From SCQX01 sp035720945 (GTDB taxonomy: Bacteria > Pseudomonadota > Gammaproteobacteria > Burkholderiales > Burkholderiaceae_B), in contig DASTNK010000003.1 of the NCBI GenBank assembly GCA_035720945.1, forward strand, positions 1 to 7,206: a stretch of DNA of 7,206 nucleotides. Direction: 5' to 3'. Positions 1 to 5,478 of this stretch are shown piece after piece. The position numbers and the translations under genes were made by a program. The notes under the pieces were generated by a model. It did not search any database. It was given only the letters and a program-made list of their open reading frames with translations, and was not told the origin of the DNA. Position 1 is the first letter of the stretch. Every line of letters begins with the position of its first letter.

Positions 1-27
1 CCACCGCCTCCACACACCGGACCATGA
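1..27 (+). CDS. 3' end of upstream gene, probably fliS (partial)
   Basis: The frame that ends in the TGA at 25-27 is open from the window edge and reads PPPPHTGP before the stop. That stop overlaps the fliT start in an ATGA junction (24-27), the same arrangement found at the next two junctions downstream. In flagellar clusters the gene before fliT is normally fliS, so a proline-rich FliS tail is the natural reading. Only eight codons are visible, so the identity is inferred from position, not from family motifs. Confidence 0.4.
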   Translation, partial: PPPPHTGP

Positions 28-353
28 CCCCCACGATCCTGCGCCAGTACCAGACCATCGCCGACATCAGCAGCAAGATGCTGGATCTGGCCCGCACCGA
101 CAAATGGGACCAGGTCGTTGAGCTGGGCCATGCCTACCATAGCGCAGTCGAAACGTTGCGCGGCCTCGATGACCTTGGCCACGAGGACCGCTCGGCGCGC
201 AGAAGCCTGCTGACAAGAATCCTCGACGATGACGCCAACATACGCAGGCTGGCAAGCCCCGAACTCCGTCGTCTGGAGGCATTGCTGGGCAACATGAAAC
301 GCCAGCAGGACGTCTTGCGCACATACTGCGCCTGGTCCACACCGAATCAATGA
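24..353 (+). CDS. fliT: FliT-type flagellar export chaperone
   Basis: This is a 109-residue, mostly helical cytoplasmic protein without a signal peptide or membrane segment. FliT proteins are small chaperones for the filament cap FliD, deliver substrates to the FliI ATPase complex, and in enterics also antagonise FlhDC. The N-terminal helix (residues about 6-30, with the Y-x-x-I-A-D-I-S-x-x-M-L pattern and the KWDQVVELG stretch) matches the start of FliT. The C-terminal part is charged, with RQQDVLRTY at about 93-101. Length fits the family (about 100-120). The ATG at 24 is chosen because it overlaps the preceding stop as ATGA and gives a full-length N-terminal helix. I see no clear Shine-Dalgarno sequence, which suggests translation coupled to the gene upstream. 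The stop overlaps the next start at 350-353. FliT is poorly conserved, so position between a probable fliS and the FliK-like gene carries part of the assignment. Confidence 0.8.
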   Translation: MTPTILRQYQTIADISSKMLDLARTDKWDQVVELGHAYHSAVETLRGLDDLGHEDRSARRSLLTRILDDDANIRRLASPELRRLEALLGNMKRQQDVLRTYCAWSTPNQ

Positions 354-1732
354 GCATCGGGGGGCCTTCGGCACTCGGCACGCTGCTGGTCCAGCGACTC
401 GACGCGGTGCTCGGCACCACGCTTTCACAGCAGACCAACCTGATCTCGGGCGCGCGCCCCGACGCGGTCAGCCAACCGGCCGATGCCGACAAGCCCGAGC
501 CTGGCCGAGACCAGTTGGTGCGGCATCCGCGCGAGTCGGTGGACCGGAGCCAGGGCCGTATTCAGGGTGATAGCCGAAGCGCCATTGAAAAGCCCACCTC
601 CACGTCGCAGCGGCAGGATCCCACCGGACGCTTGGCCACCGACGTCGAGAGCACCACATCGGCCCCTACCCGCCTGGGCTTCGCCGCCCGAACCATTCTT
701 GCGTTGCTGGCGGAGTTTCCCGATCAGGCCCCACCCGTGGCCACCGACACCGCGCTGTTCGATCCCGCCGAGGCTAGAAATGGTCCGCACGCGAGCGCTG
801 CGGGGTCAGGCGTCGCCACCGGTTCGACAACTGGCCCGAAGGCGGCCAGCACGCCAGGCAGCGGATCAACCACCGCCCTCGGCACACGGGGTGCGGCACC
901 GGGGGCGCACCCCGCCTCCGAAACCGGTTCAGCGCCCCATCCCTCGCCAGAAGGACGAGTGACCGGCACCGGAAAATCGGATGAGGCCATTTCAACGCCG
1001 ACCGGGATGGCTCCAGCACTGGCCCGCGCGCTCAACCGCGCCGTGGAACAAAGTGGTCTGTTCTACGAGTCCCATCTGGCCGACCTCGCCTTTGGCAGGC
1101 GTGACGCCAATGCGGTGTCCGCCGAGCCCCAGGCCAGGCTGCCGCCAAGCGCCAATGACGCATCGACCGGATCGTCAGGCGCCGCAAAGGCCGTCGCATC
1201 AAGCGCGGCACCGCCCCAACCCGGCGCCACGCCGTCCTCCGCGGCACAGATCCCGGGCATGCCGTCCCTTGCGGGCCATCCGCCTTCGGCCGCGCCAGCG
1301 ATGTCGAGTCCCATGGTGGTACAGGCGACAGCTTTCGGCCTGCCCACCGAGGCACATCTGCTGGTGCGCCAACAACTCGAAACCCTGGCCAATCAGGCGT
1401 TCGCCTGGCAAGGACCGGCCTGGCCTGGCGCCCCCATGCACTGGACGGTCGAACGGCACCAGCATTCAACGCCCCACGACGACACCGACACCCCTGCCTA
1501 TTGGGCCACGCATGTCCGCATCACGTTGCCTAGACTGGGGCTGGTCGATGCCAGCCTGACGCTGTTGGCGGGCTCACGAATCGCCGTGCGCCTGGGCACG
1601 CACGACGGTTCGCCGACACTGGAAGGCCATGTGGCGGACCTGCGTTCCCGTCTGCTGGCCGCTGGTCTTGCGCCCGGCCAGATCATCATCGACAGCCATG
1701 CGTCCCGCTCCGGGCAACGCTCCCGACCATGA
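350..1732 (+). CDS. fliK: Flagellar hook-length control protein, FliK family
   Basis: This 460-residue protein belongs to the FliK family, whose members are secreted during hook assembly, measure hook length and, through their C-terminal domain, touch FlhB to switch export from rod/hook to filament substrates. Residues about 35-220 and 255-325 are low-complexity (Ala, Ser, Gly, Pro, Thr) and probably disordered, as expected for a molecular ruler. Between them lies a more conserved helix, ALNRAVEQSGLFYESHLAD (about 227-245), which I recognise from betaproteobacterial FliK-like proteins. The C-terminal hook-length domain spans about 334-450: VRQQLETLANQAFAWQG, then MHWTVE, then THVRITLPRLGLVDASLTLL, and GSRIAVRL. 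The protein has no cysteine, as is common for secreted flagellar proteins. Its start overlaps the fliT stop, and its stop overlaps the start of the FlhB-like gene, both as ATGA. Many betaproteobacteria carry another fliK after fliJ, outside this window, so this copy may be a paralogue. Confidence 0.82.
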   Translation: MSIGGPSALGTLLVQRLDAVLGTTLSQQTNLISGARPDAVSQPADADKPEPGRDQLVRHPRESVDRSQGRIQGDSRSAIEKPTSTSQRQDPTGRLATDVESTTSAPTRLGFAARTILALLAEFPDQAPPVATDTALFDPAEARNGPHASAAGSGVATGSTTGPKAASTPGSGSTTALGTRGAAPGAHPASETGSAPHPSPEGRVTGTGKSDEAISTPTGMAPALARALNRAVEQSGLFYESHLADLAFGRRDANAVSAEPQARLPPSANDASTGSSGAAKAVASSAAPPQPGATPSSAAQIPGMPSLAGHPPSAAPAMSSPMVVQATAFGLPTEAHLLVRQQLETLANQAFAWQGPAWPGAPMHWTVERHQHSTPHDDTDTPAYWATHVRITLPRLGLVDASLTLLAGSRIAVRLGTHDGSPTLEGHVADLRSRLLAAGLAPGQIIIDSHASRSGQRSRP

Positions 1733-2040
1733 CGCCTGATTCCTCCCACCCCGACAACCCCGCGCACACCGGCCCCGGAAACGCACGCCCCCGCGCCGTG
1801 GCTATCCGATACGATACGGACGAACCGGCGCCTCGCATTGTGGCGAAAGGGTACGGAACATTGGCTGAAACCATCCTGCGCACGGCTCGGGAACATGGGC
1901 TGTACATTCACGAATCGCCGGAACTGGTGGGTCTGCTGATGCAAGTCGACCTGGACCGCCATATTCCGCCCGAGCTGTATCGGGCAGTAGCCGAACTGCT
2001 GGCCTGGCTGTACGCCCTGGAGAAGGCGGAGCAGGCCTGA
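1729..2040 (+). CDS. Stand-alone FlhB C-terminal domain protein (FlhB-like, export switch family)
   Basis: This 103-residue protein corresponds to the cytoplasmic FlhB_CC fragment of the FlhB/YscU family. FlhB cleaves itself at an NPTH motif, and the resulting C-terminal part works with FliK in substrate-specificity switching. Family signatures are AVAIRYD (23-29), APRIVAKG (34-41) and HIPPELYRAVAELLAWLY (78-95). The protein lacks the membrane domain. Where NPTHYAVA would lie, it has NARPRAVA (18-25), so no autocleavage site is present: it resembles a pre-cleaved FlhB_CC with its own start. Residues 1-22 are Pro/Asn/Gly-rich and probably flexible. The ATG at 1729 overlaps the FliK stop (ATGA) and has no obvious Shine-Dalgarno sequence. 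Proteins of this kind occur in other flagellated bacteria (Bacillus YlqH is one). Whether this one modulates the export gate, binds FliK, or substitutes for cleaved FlhB is inference. Family membership is secure; the specific role is not. Confidence 0.85.
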   Translation: MTPDSSHPDNPAHTGPGNARPRAVAIRYDTDEPAPRIVAKGYGTLAETILRTAREHGLYIHESPELVGLLMQVDLDRHIPPELYRAVAELLAWLYALEKAEQA

Positions 2041-2044
2041 GGGA

Positions 2045-2371
2045 TCAGATGGGCATGCTGGCGATTTCCTGATAGGCGGCCACCAAACGGTTACGCACCT
2101 GGACCGTCGCCTGAAAAGCGATATTCGCCTTCTGTAAGTCGATCATCACGTTGTTGATCGACACGCCGGGCACGCCAAGCTCGAACGCACGGGCCTGGCT
2201 ATTGGCTTGATTCTGCATGCCCGACACATGCTGTAGCGACCGTTCGAGTTCAGCGGCGAAACCGCCACCGGCGCCGCCCACCGCGTCGGGACGCGTCGGG
2301 CCGGACGCCGCGGCACGTGCCGCGGCGCGCATTTGCGCCAGCATGCTTTCAATTCCCGAGAGTTGTTCCAT
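2045..2371 (-). CDS. fliE: Flagellar hook-basal body protein FliE
   Basis: FliE (108 residues, typical length) is an early export substrate that sits at the junction between the MS ring and the proximal rod. The C-terminal half is diagnostic: VSINNVMIDLQKANIAFQATVQ (about 70-91) followed by RNRLVAAYQEIASMPI (93-108), the helices that contribute to the rod core. Residues 5-22 form an Ala/Arg-rich helix, followed by a Gly/Pro linker (about 24-37). There is no cleavable signal peptide, as expected for type III export. The ATG (complement of 2369-2371) gives the family length. A weak GGA at 2382-2384 lies 10 nt upstream on the - strand; in-frame ATGs at codons 10 and 14 are less likely. The gene is transcribed away from fliF and converges on the FlhB-like gene with a 4-nt gap. 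A separate promoter in the fliE-fliF region is expected. Confidence 0.97.
   Translation of the reverse strand: MEQLSGIESMLAQMRAAARAAASGPTRPDAVGGAGGGFAAELERSLQHVSGMQNQANSQARAFELGVPGVSINNVMIDLQKANIAFQATVQVRNRLVAAYQEIASMPI
2306..2327. repeat. 22-bp perfect palindrome inside fliE
   Basis: The 22 bp are a perfect palindrome centred on CACGTG (2314-2319), with arms made of CGCCGCGG and its complement. It falls in the Ala/Arg-rich codons near residues 15-22 of FliE. It could be a by-product of consecutive GCN alanine codons around one CGT arginine codon, or a DNA-binding or RNA-hairpin element. A 9-bp direct repeat, CGCGTCGGG (2282-2290 and 2292-2300), lies next to it. Confidence 0.6.
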
Positions 2372-2400
2372 GGTTCAGGTTTCCGGCGACCGGACCCGCC

Positions 2401-2423
2401 CTGAGCCACGATGGTGGACTCAG
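2401..2423 (-). promoter_or_regulatory. Imperfect hairpin in the fliE 5' leader
   Basis: CTGAGCCAC (2401-2409) can pair with GTGG (2414-2417) plus CTCAG (2419-2423), giving nine base pairs with one bulged A at 2418 and a four-base loop. It lies 30 bp upstream of the fliE start codon and would be in its leader RNA if transcription starts further out. No T-run follows on either strand, so it is not a typical intrinsic terminator. A role in mRNA stability or start-site access is speculative. Confidence 0.3.
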
Positions 2424-2638
2424 CCCGGGACAATGGCCGCATTCATCAATGTCTCACACTGTAGCGCGCGACATGGACCGCCAGCGTGCGCAACTACGCC
2501 CGCTTTCCCCCTCATTTCCACTCTTTCCGGAAGCCGGGGACGACACGCCGGTTCCTTGACGCGGGGTCGGAGCGGGACAGCGCGAGGCCACAGGCGGCCA
2601 TCGCGGCAGTCACCCGGCATAAGGCGACAAGTACAACC

Positions 2639-2655
2639 GAAAAGCGCTGCTTTTC
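2639..2655. promoter_or_regulatory. Perfect inverted repeat upstream of the fliF promoter candidate
   Basis: GAAAAGC-GCT-GCTTTTC has perfect 7-bp arms around a 3-bp centre. It ends 5 bp before the candidate -35 element at 2661, a typical place for an activator site. Class II flagellar promoters in proteobacteria are often activated by FlhDC, whose boxes are inverted-repeat-like with A-rich parts and a terminal GCG. The left arm with its flank (GAAAAGCG) resembles the AAATARCG part only loosely, so the regulator is not identified. Confidence 0.4.
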
Positions 2656-2660
2656 CCGGG

Positions 2661-2688
2661 ATGACAAAAAAACGTTTACAGCAATAAT
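2661..2688 (+). promoter_or_regulatory. Candidate sigma70-type promoter for fliF
   Basis: ATGACA (2661-2666, five of six matches to TTGACA) and AATAAT (2683-2688, five of six to TATAAT) are separated by 16 bp. They lie in a short AT-rich island that stands out from the GC-rich surroundings. Transcription would start near 2695, leaving a leader of about 98 nt before the fliF ATG at 2793. The direction suits fliFGHI, and the inverted repeat immediately upstream could be an activator site. This is pattern recognition only. Confidence 0.45.
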
Positions 2689-2721
2689 TCAGGCTCATCC
2701 AGTTTTGCGACCTGTTGCAGC

Positions 2722-2796
2722 ATGTCTATTCCGTTCAAGCACCGCGCCGGTGGCGAGCCAATTCACGGTCGACGCGCCCGCCGAGGCCGCCGATGA
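2722..2796 (+). CDS. Possible 24-codon upstream ORF coupled to fliF
   Basis: An ATG at 2722 opens a 24-codon frame that begins MSIPFKHRAGGEP and ends in an arginine-rich tail (RRARRGRR). Its TGA (2794-2796) overlaps the fliF ATG (2793-2795) as ATGA, the same kind of junction used three times in the left block. It would lie wholly in the leader made from the candidate promoter. There is no clear Shine-Dalgarno sequence before the 2722 ATG, and short frames are common in GC-rich DNA, so it may not be translated. If it is, it would more likely couple or regulate fliF translation than encode a stable protein. Confidence 0.25.
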   Translation: MSIPFKHRAGGEPIHGRRARRGRR

Positions 2797-4487
2797 CTCA
2801 ACAATCCTCGTTGTTGACTCGCTTTCCGGCCCTGGCCAAAGTGGGCAACTGGCCAAAACCCATGCAACTGGGGGCGCTGGCGGCGGTCATCGCCCTTGTC
2901 ATCGTGCTGGCGTTGTGGAGCCAGGGACCGGACTACCGCGTCCTGTTCTCGAATGTCGACGACCAGGACGGTGGAGCGATCGTCACGGCTCTGGGCCAGA
3001 TGAACGTGCCCTACCAATTCTCTGACAACGGCAGAACCATTCTCGTACCCGCCGACAAAGTCTATCGCACGCGCATGCAGCTCGCCTCGCAAGGCCTGCC
3101 CCGCAGCGGAGAAGCCGGATTCGAACTCCTGGACAAAACCCGTTTCGGGGCCAGCCAGTTCACAGAACAGATCACATACCAGCGCGCACTCGAAGGCGAA
3201 CTGGCACGCTCCATTGAAGCCATCAATGCCATCAAGAAGGCCCGCGTCCACTTGGCCATACCGCACCAGTCCCTGTTCGTGCGCGATCGACAGACTCCGA
3301 CGGCATCGGTCATGGTTACCCTTTACCCAGGACGCGCGCTGAGCCCATCACAGGTTTCGGCGGTCACCTGGCTGGTCTCGTCCAGTGTCCCCAATCTACC
3401 GGCCGATCACGTATCCATCGTGGATGAGAACGGACATCTTCTCACCGCCCCCACCGGCGAGGCGGGGGACGACGCGACACGACGCACTCTTGCCGCCGAC
3501 ATCGAGCAGCGCACCGTGCAGCGTGTGCTCTCCATCCTCACCCCGTTGGTCGGCACCGGCAACGTGCGCGCGCAGGCAACGGCCGATGTGGACTTCACGC
3601 AGCGCGAACAGACCTCGGAAACCTACGGTCCGAACCAGGAACCCGGCCAAGCGGCGGTGCGCAGCAAACAGCTCAGCGCGTCGACACAAAACGGCGTGAA
3701 TCCGCCAGAAGGCGTTCCAGGCGCCCTCACCAACCAGGCCCCGGCCAACGCGACGGCCAATATCGACGCACCGCGCGTCAACAATCGCGGCCGTCGCGAC
3801 ACCACGCGTGACCGGCGGACCGCGACGCCCGCTCGCCAGCCCAACACGCCGCAATCCGCTCAGGCCGCGCAAGAAGCGGCCTCCCAGGGGCCCACCAGCG
3901 CCCGCCATGACGAAACCATCAACTACGAGGTCGACCACACCATCGACCACGTCAAAAATCCGGTGGGAACCCTGCGTCGACTATCCGTGGCAGTCGTCGT
4001 GAACTACCACGACGGCAAAGGCGGCAAACCAGAACCGCTGGGCCAGTCCGAAATGGCCAAGATCAACGAACTGGTCCGGCAGGCCGTGGGGTTCTCGACG
4101 GCACGCGGGGACACGATCAGCGTGGTCAACAGCCCGTTCAGCGCAAACACGCAGGACCAGCTCCCGCCCTGGAAGGACCCTTACTACCTGGATCTGGCCA
4201 TGCAGGCCGGGCGCTACCTGCTGGTATTGATCGTGATACTGCTGATCTGGCGCCGTGTGCTCAAGCCCCTGGCGCGCAACGCCGCCGAATCCTGGCAGAA
4301 ACCCTTGCCACAGGAGGCGGGTGGCGGCGCCGCCGCCCGCGACGACGACGAAGCCGCCCGCAAGCGCGAATCGGAGATCAACCGCTATGAGGACAATCTG
4401 AACGTGGCCCGAACCATGGCTGACAAAGACCCCCGCGCCGTGGCCATGGTGTTGCGCTCCTGGATGGAAAAACATGGCAGCCACTGA
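2793..4487 (+). CDS. fliF: Flagellar MS-ring protein FliF
   Basis: FliF (564 residues, normal for the family) forms the MS ring in the inner membrane, the base on which rod, switch and export gate are built. Features in order: a short N-terminal cytoplasmic part; TM1 at about 25-42; the ring-building YscJ/FliF region at about 45-220, including GPDYRVLFSNVDDQDGGAIV and SGEAGFELLDKTRFG; the FliF C-terminal domain from about 245, including ADVDFTQREQTSETYGP (264-280); a Pro/Ala/Arg-rich insertion at about 300-370; resumed ring domain at about 372-445; TM2 at about 474-489; and a charged cytoplasmic tail whose last helix (about 535-560, NLNVARTMADKDPRAVAMVL) is the FliG-binding segment. The ATG at 2793 has GAGG six nt upstream (2783-2786) and gives the usual N-terminus. 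An in-frame TTG at 2715 would add 26 Arg/Pro-rich residues and is unlikely. The 3' end overlaps fliG by 14 bp. Confidence 0.97.
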   Translation: MTQQSSLLTRFPALAKVGNWPKPMQLGALAAVIALVIVLALWSQGPDYRVLFSNVDDQDGGAIVTALGQMNVPYQFSDNGRTILVPADKVYRTRMQLASQGLPRSGEAGFELLDKTRFGASQFTEQITYQRALEGELARSIEAINAIKKARVHLAIPHQSLFVRDRQTPTASVMVTLYPGRALSPSQVSAVTWLVSSSVPNLPADHVSIVDENGHLLTAPTGEAGDDATRRTLAADIEQRTVQRVLSILTPLVGTGNVRAQATADVDFTQREQTSETYGPNQEPGQAAVRSKQLSASTQNGVNPPEGVPGALTNQAPANATANIDAPRVNNRGRRDTTRDRRTATPARQPNTPQSAQAAQEAASQGPTSARHDETINYEVDHTIDHVKNPVGTLRRLSVAVVVNYHDGKGGKPEPLGQSEMAKINELVRQAVGFSTARGDTISVVNSPFSANTQDQLPPWKDPYYLDLAMQAGRYLLVLIVILLIWRRVLKPLARNAAESWQKPLPQEAGGGAAARDDDEAARKRESEINRYEDNLNVARTMADKDPRAVAMVLRSWMEKHGSH

Positions 4488-5478
4488 TCTCGACAACCTC
4501 GACCGTTGCGCCATCCTCATGATGTCGTTGGGTGAAGATGCCGCGGCCAGCGTTTTCAAGTACTTGTCGCCGCGCGAAGTGCAGAAGATCGGGGCGGCCA
4601 TGGCCTCGCTCAAGCAAGTCACCCGCCGTGACGTCGACGCCGTGCTCGAGGGTTTCCGCCAGGAAGCCGATCAGTTCATGGCGGTGACCCTGGGTTCGGG
4701 AGACTACATCCGCTCGGTGCTGACCAAGGCCCTGGGCACCGACCGGGCGGCGGGGCTGATCGAAGACATTCTCGAGGCTGGCGATGGCGACAACGGCATC
4801 GACGCATTGAATTGGCTCGATCCCAACAGCGTGGCCGAACTGATCTGCGACGAACACCCGCAGATCATCGCCACCATTCTGGTGCACCTGGAGCGCGACC
4901 GCGCGTCCGGCGTGCTCGCCCTGCTGCCGGAGCGCCTGCGCAACGACGTCATGCTGCGCATCGCCACGTTCGGCGGCGTCCAGCCGGCCGCCCTGCACGA
5001 ACTGACCGACGTGCTCAACAACATGTTGTCCGGACAAGGCGCCAAACGCAGCAAAATGGGCGGTGTGCGAGCCGCCGCCGAGATCCTGAACTTCATGAAC
5101 TCGGCCGACGAAGAAGCCGTGGTGGCGAATCTGCGCGAACAAGACGCCGACCTGACACAACGCATCGTCGACGAAATGTTCGTGTTTGACAACCTGGCCG
5201 ACATCGAGGACAAGTCCATACAAATGATCCTGAAGGAAGTCGACACCACGTCGTTGACCATCGCCCTCAAGGGCGCCTCCGAGGATCTGCGGGAGAAATT
5301 CTTCCGCAACATGTCGGCCCGGGCCGCCGAGATCCTGCGAGACGACCTGGATGCCCAAGGCCCTGTACGCATGTCACGTGTCGAGCAGGAGCAGAAAGCC
5401 ATTCTGCAGATCGCCCGCAAGTTGGCCGAAGCGGGACAAATCACGCTGGACAACCCGGGTAACGACGAATATGTCTGA
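4474..5478 (+). CDS. fliG: Flagellar motor switch protein FliG
   Basis: FliG (334 residues, full length) is the rotor protein of the C-ring. Its N-terminal domain binds the FliF tail, its middle domain binds FliM, and its C-terminal domain meets the stator. Visible landmarks are the N-terminal domain opening LDRCAILMMSLGEDAAA, the middle-domain EHPQ motif (127-130, in DEHPQIIATIL), GGVRAAAEILNF (196-207), the hinge-region MFVF motif (235-238), and the torque helix. The charged torque residues known from E. coli (K264, R281, D288, D289, R297) correspond, with a constant offset of two, to K266, R283, D290, D291 and R299, so all five are conserved. The ATG at 4474 overlaps the fliF end and has GGA five nt upstream (4466-4468). 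The stop overlaps the fliH start by 8 bp. This close coupling fits FliF and FliG being needed in similar numbers. Confidence 0.98.
   Translation: MAATDLDNLDRCAILMMSLGEDAAASVFKYLSPREVQKIGAAMASLKQVTRRDVDAVLEGFRQEADQFMAVTLGSGDYIRSVLTKALGTDRAAGLIEDILEAGDGDNGIDALNWLDPNSVAELICDEHPQIIATILVHLERDRASGVLALLPERLRNDVMLRIATFGGVQPAALHELTDVLNNMLSGQGAKRSKMGGVRAAAEILNFMNSADEEAVVANLREQDADLTQRIVDEMFVFDNLADIEDKSIQMILKEVDTTSLTIALKGASEDLREKFFRNMSARAAEILRDDLDAQGPVRMSRVEQEQKAILQIARKLAEAGQITLDNPGNDEYV

Larger units (their letters stand above)
2372..2792. promoter_or_regulatory. fliE-fliF divergent intergenic region
   Basis: This 421-bp stretch lies between the divergent fliE and fliF starts and must carry the promoters for both units. 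Going from fliE to fliF I can see a bulged hairpin in the fliE leader (2401-2423), a perfect inverted repeat (2639-2655), an AT-rich patch with a sigma70-like promoter facing fliF (2661-2688), and a 24-codon upstream ORF (2722-2796). I found no convincing sigma54 (-24/-12) or FliA-type (sigma28) match on either strand, and no clear -35/-10 pair for fliE. Longer open frames here, including a 92-codon one on the - strand, look like by-products of high GC and resemble no protein I know. Confidence 0.75.

Noticed and set aside
2028..2060. Possible bidirectional terminator between the FlhB-like gene and fliE
   Set aside because: Only a 4-bp stem (CTGA/TCAG) can form and no T-run follows on either strand.
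2556..2584. TTGACG at 2556-2561 as a -35 element
   Set aside because: The region 16-18 bp downstream is GC-rich with nothing like TATAAT.
2671..2690. FlhDC-box-like sequence AACGTTTACAGCAATAATTC
   Set aside because: It shares AACG and an A/T-rich part with the enteric consensus, but the internal spacing does not fit. It also lies between the -35 and -10 candidates rather than upstream.
2420..2698. 92-codon open frame on the - strand between fliE and fliF
   Set aside because: It resembles no family I know, has mixed composition with many Cys, Arg and Pro residues, and spans the AT-rich promoter candidate. In DNA of this GC content such frames are expected by chance.
2715..2792. TTG-initiated extension of FliF by 26 residues
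   Set aside because: The added residues are Arg/Pro-rich and unlike FliF N-termini. The ATG at 2793 has a good Shine-Dalgarno sequence (GAGG, six-nt spacing) and matches the usual start.
4378..5358. Long (326-codon) open frame antisense to fliG
   Set aside because: It is the codon-bias shadow of fliG, which is unmistakable on the + strand. The antisense product shows no recognisable domain.
5351..5470. Extension of FliH upstream to the ATG at 5351
   Set aside because: It would overlap the conserved C-terminal end of fliG by over 120 bp. The extra residues are the fliG codons read out of frame.
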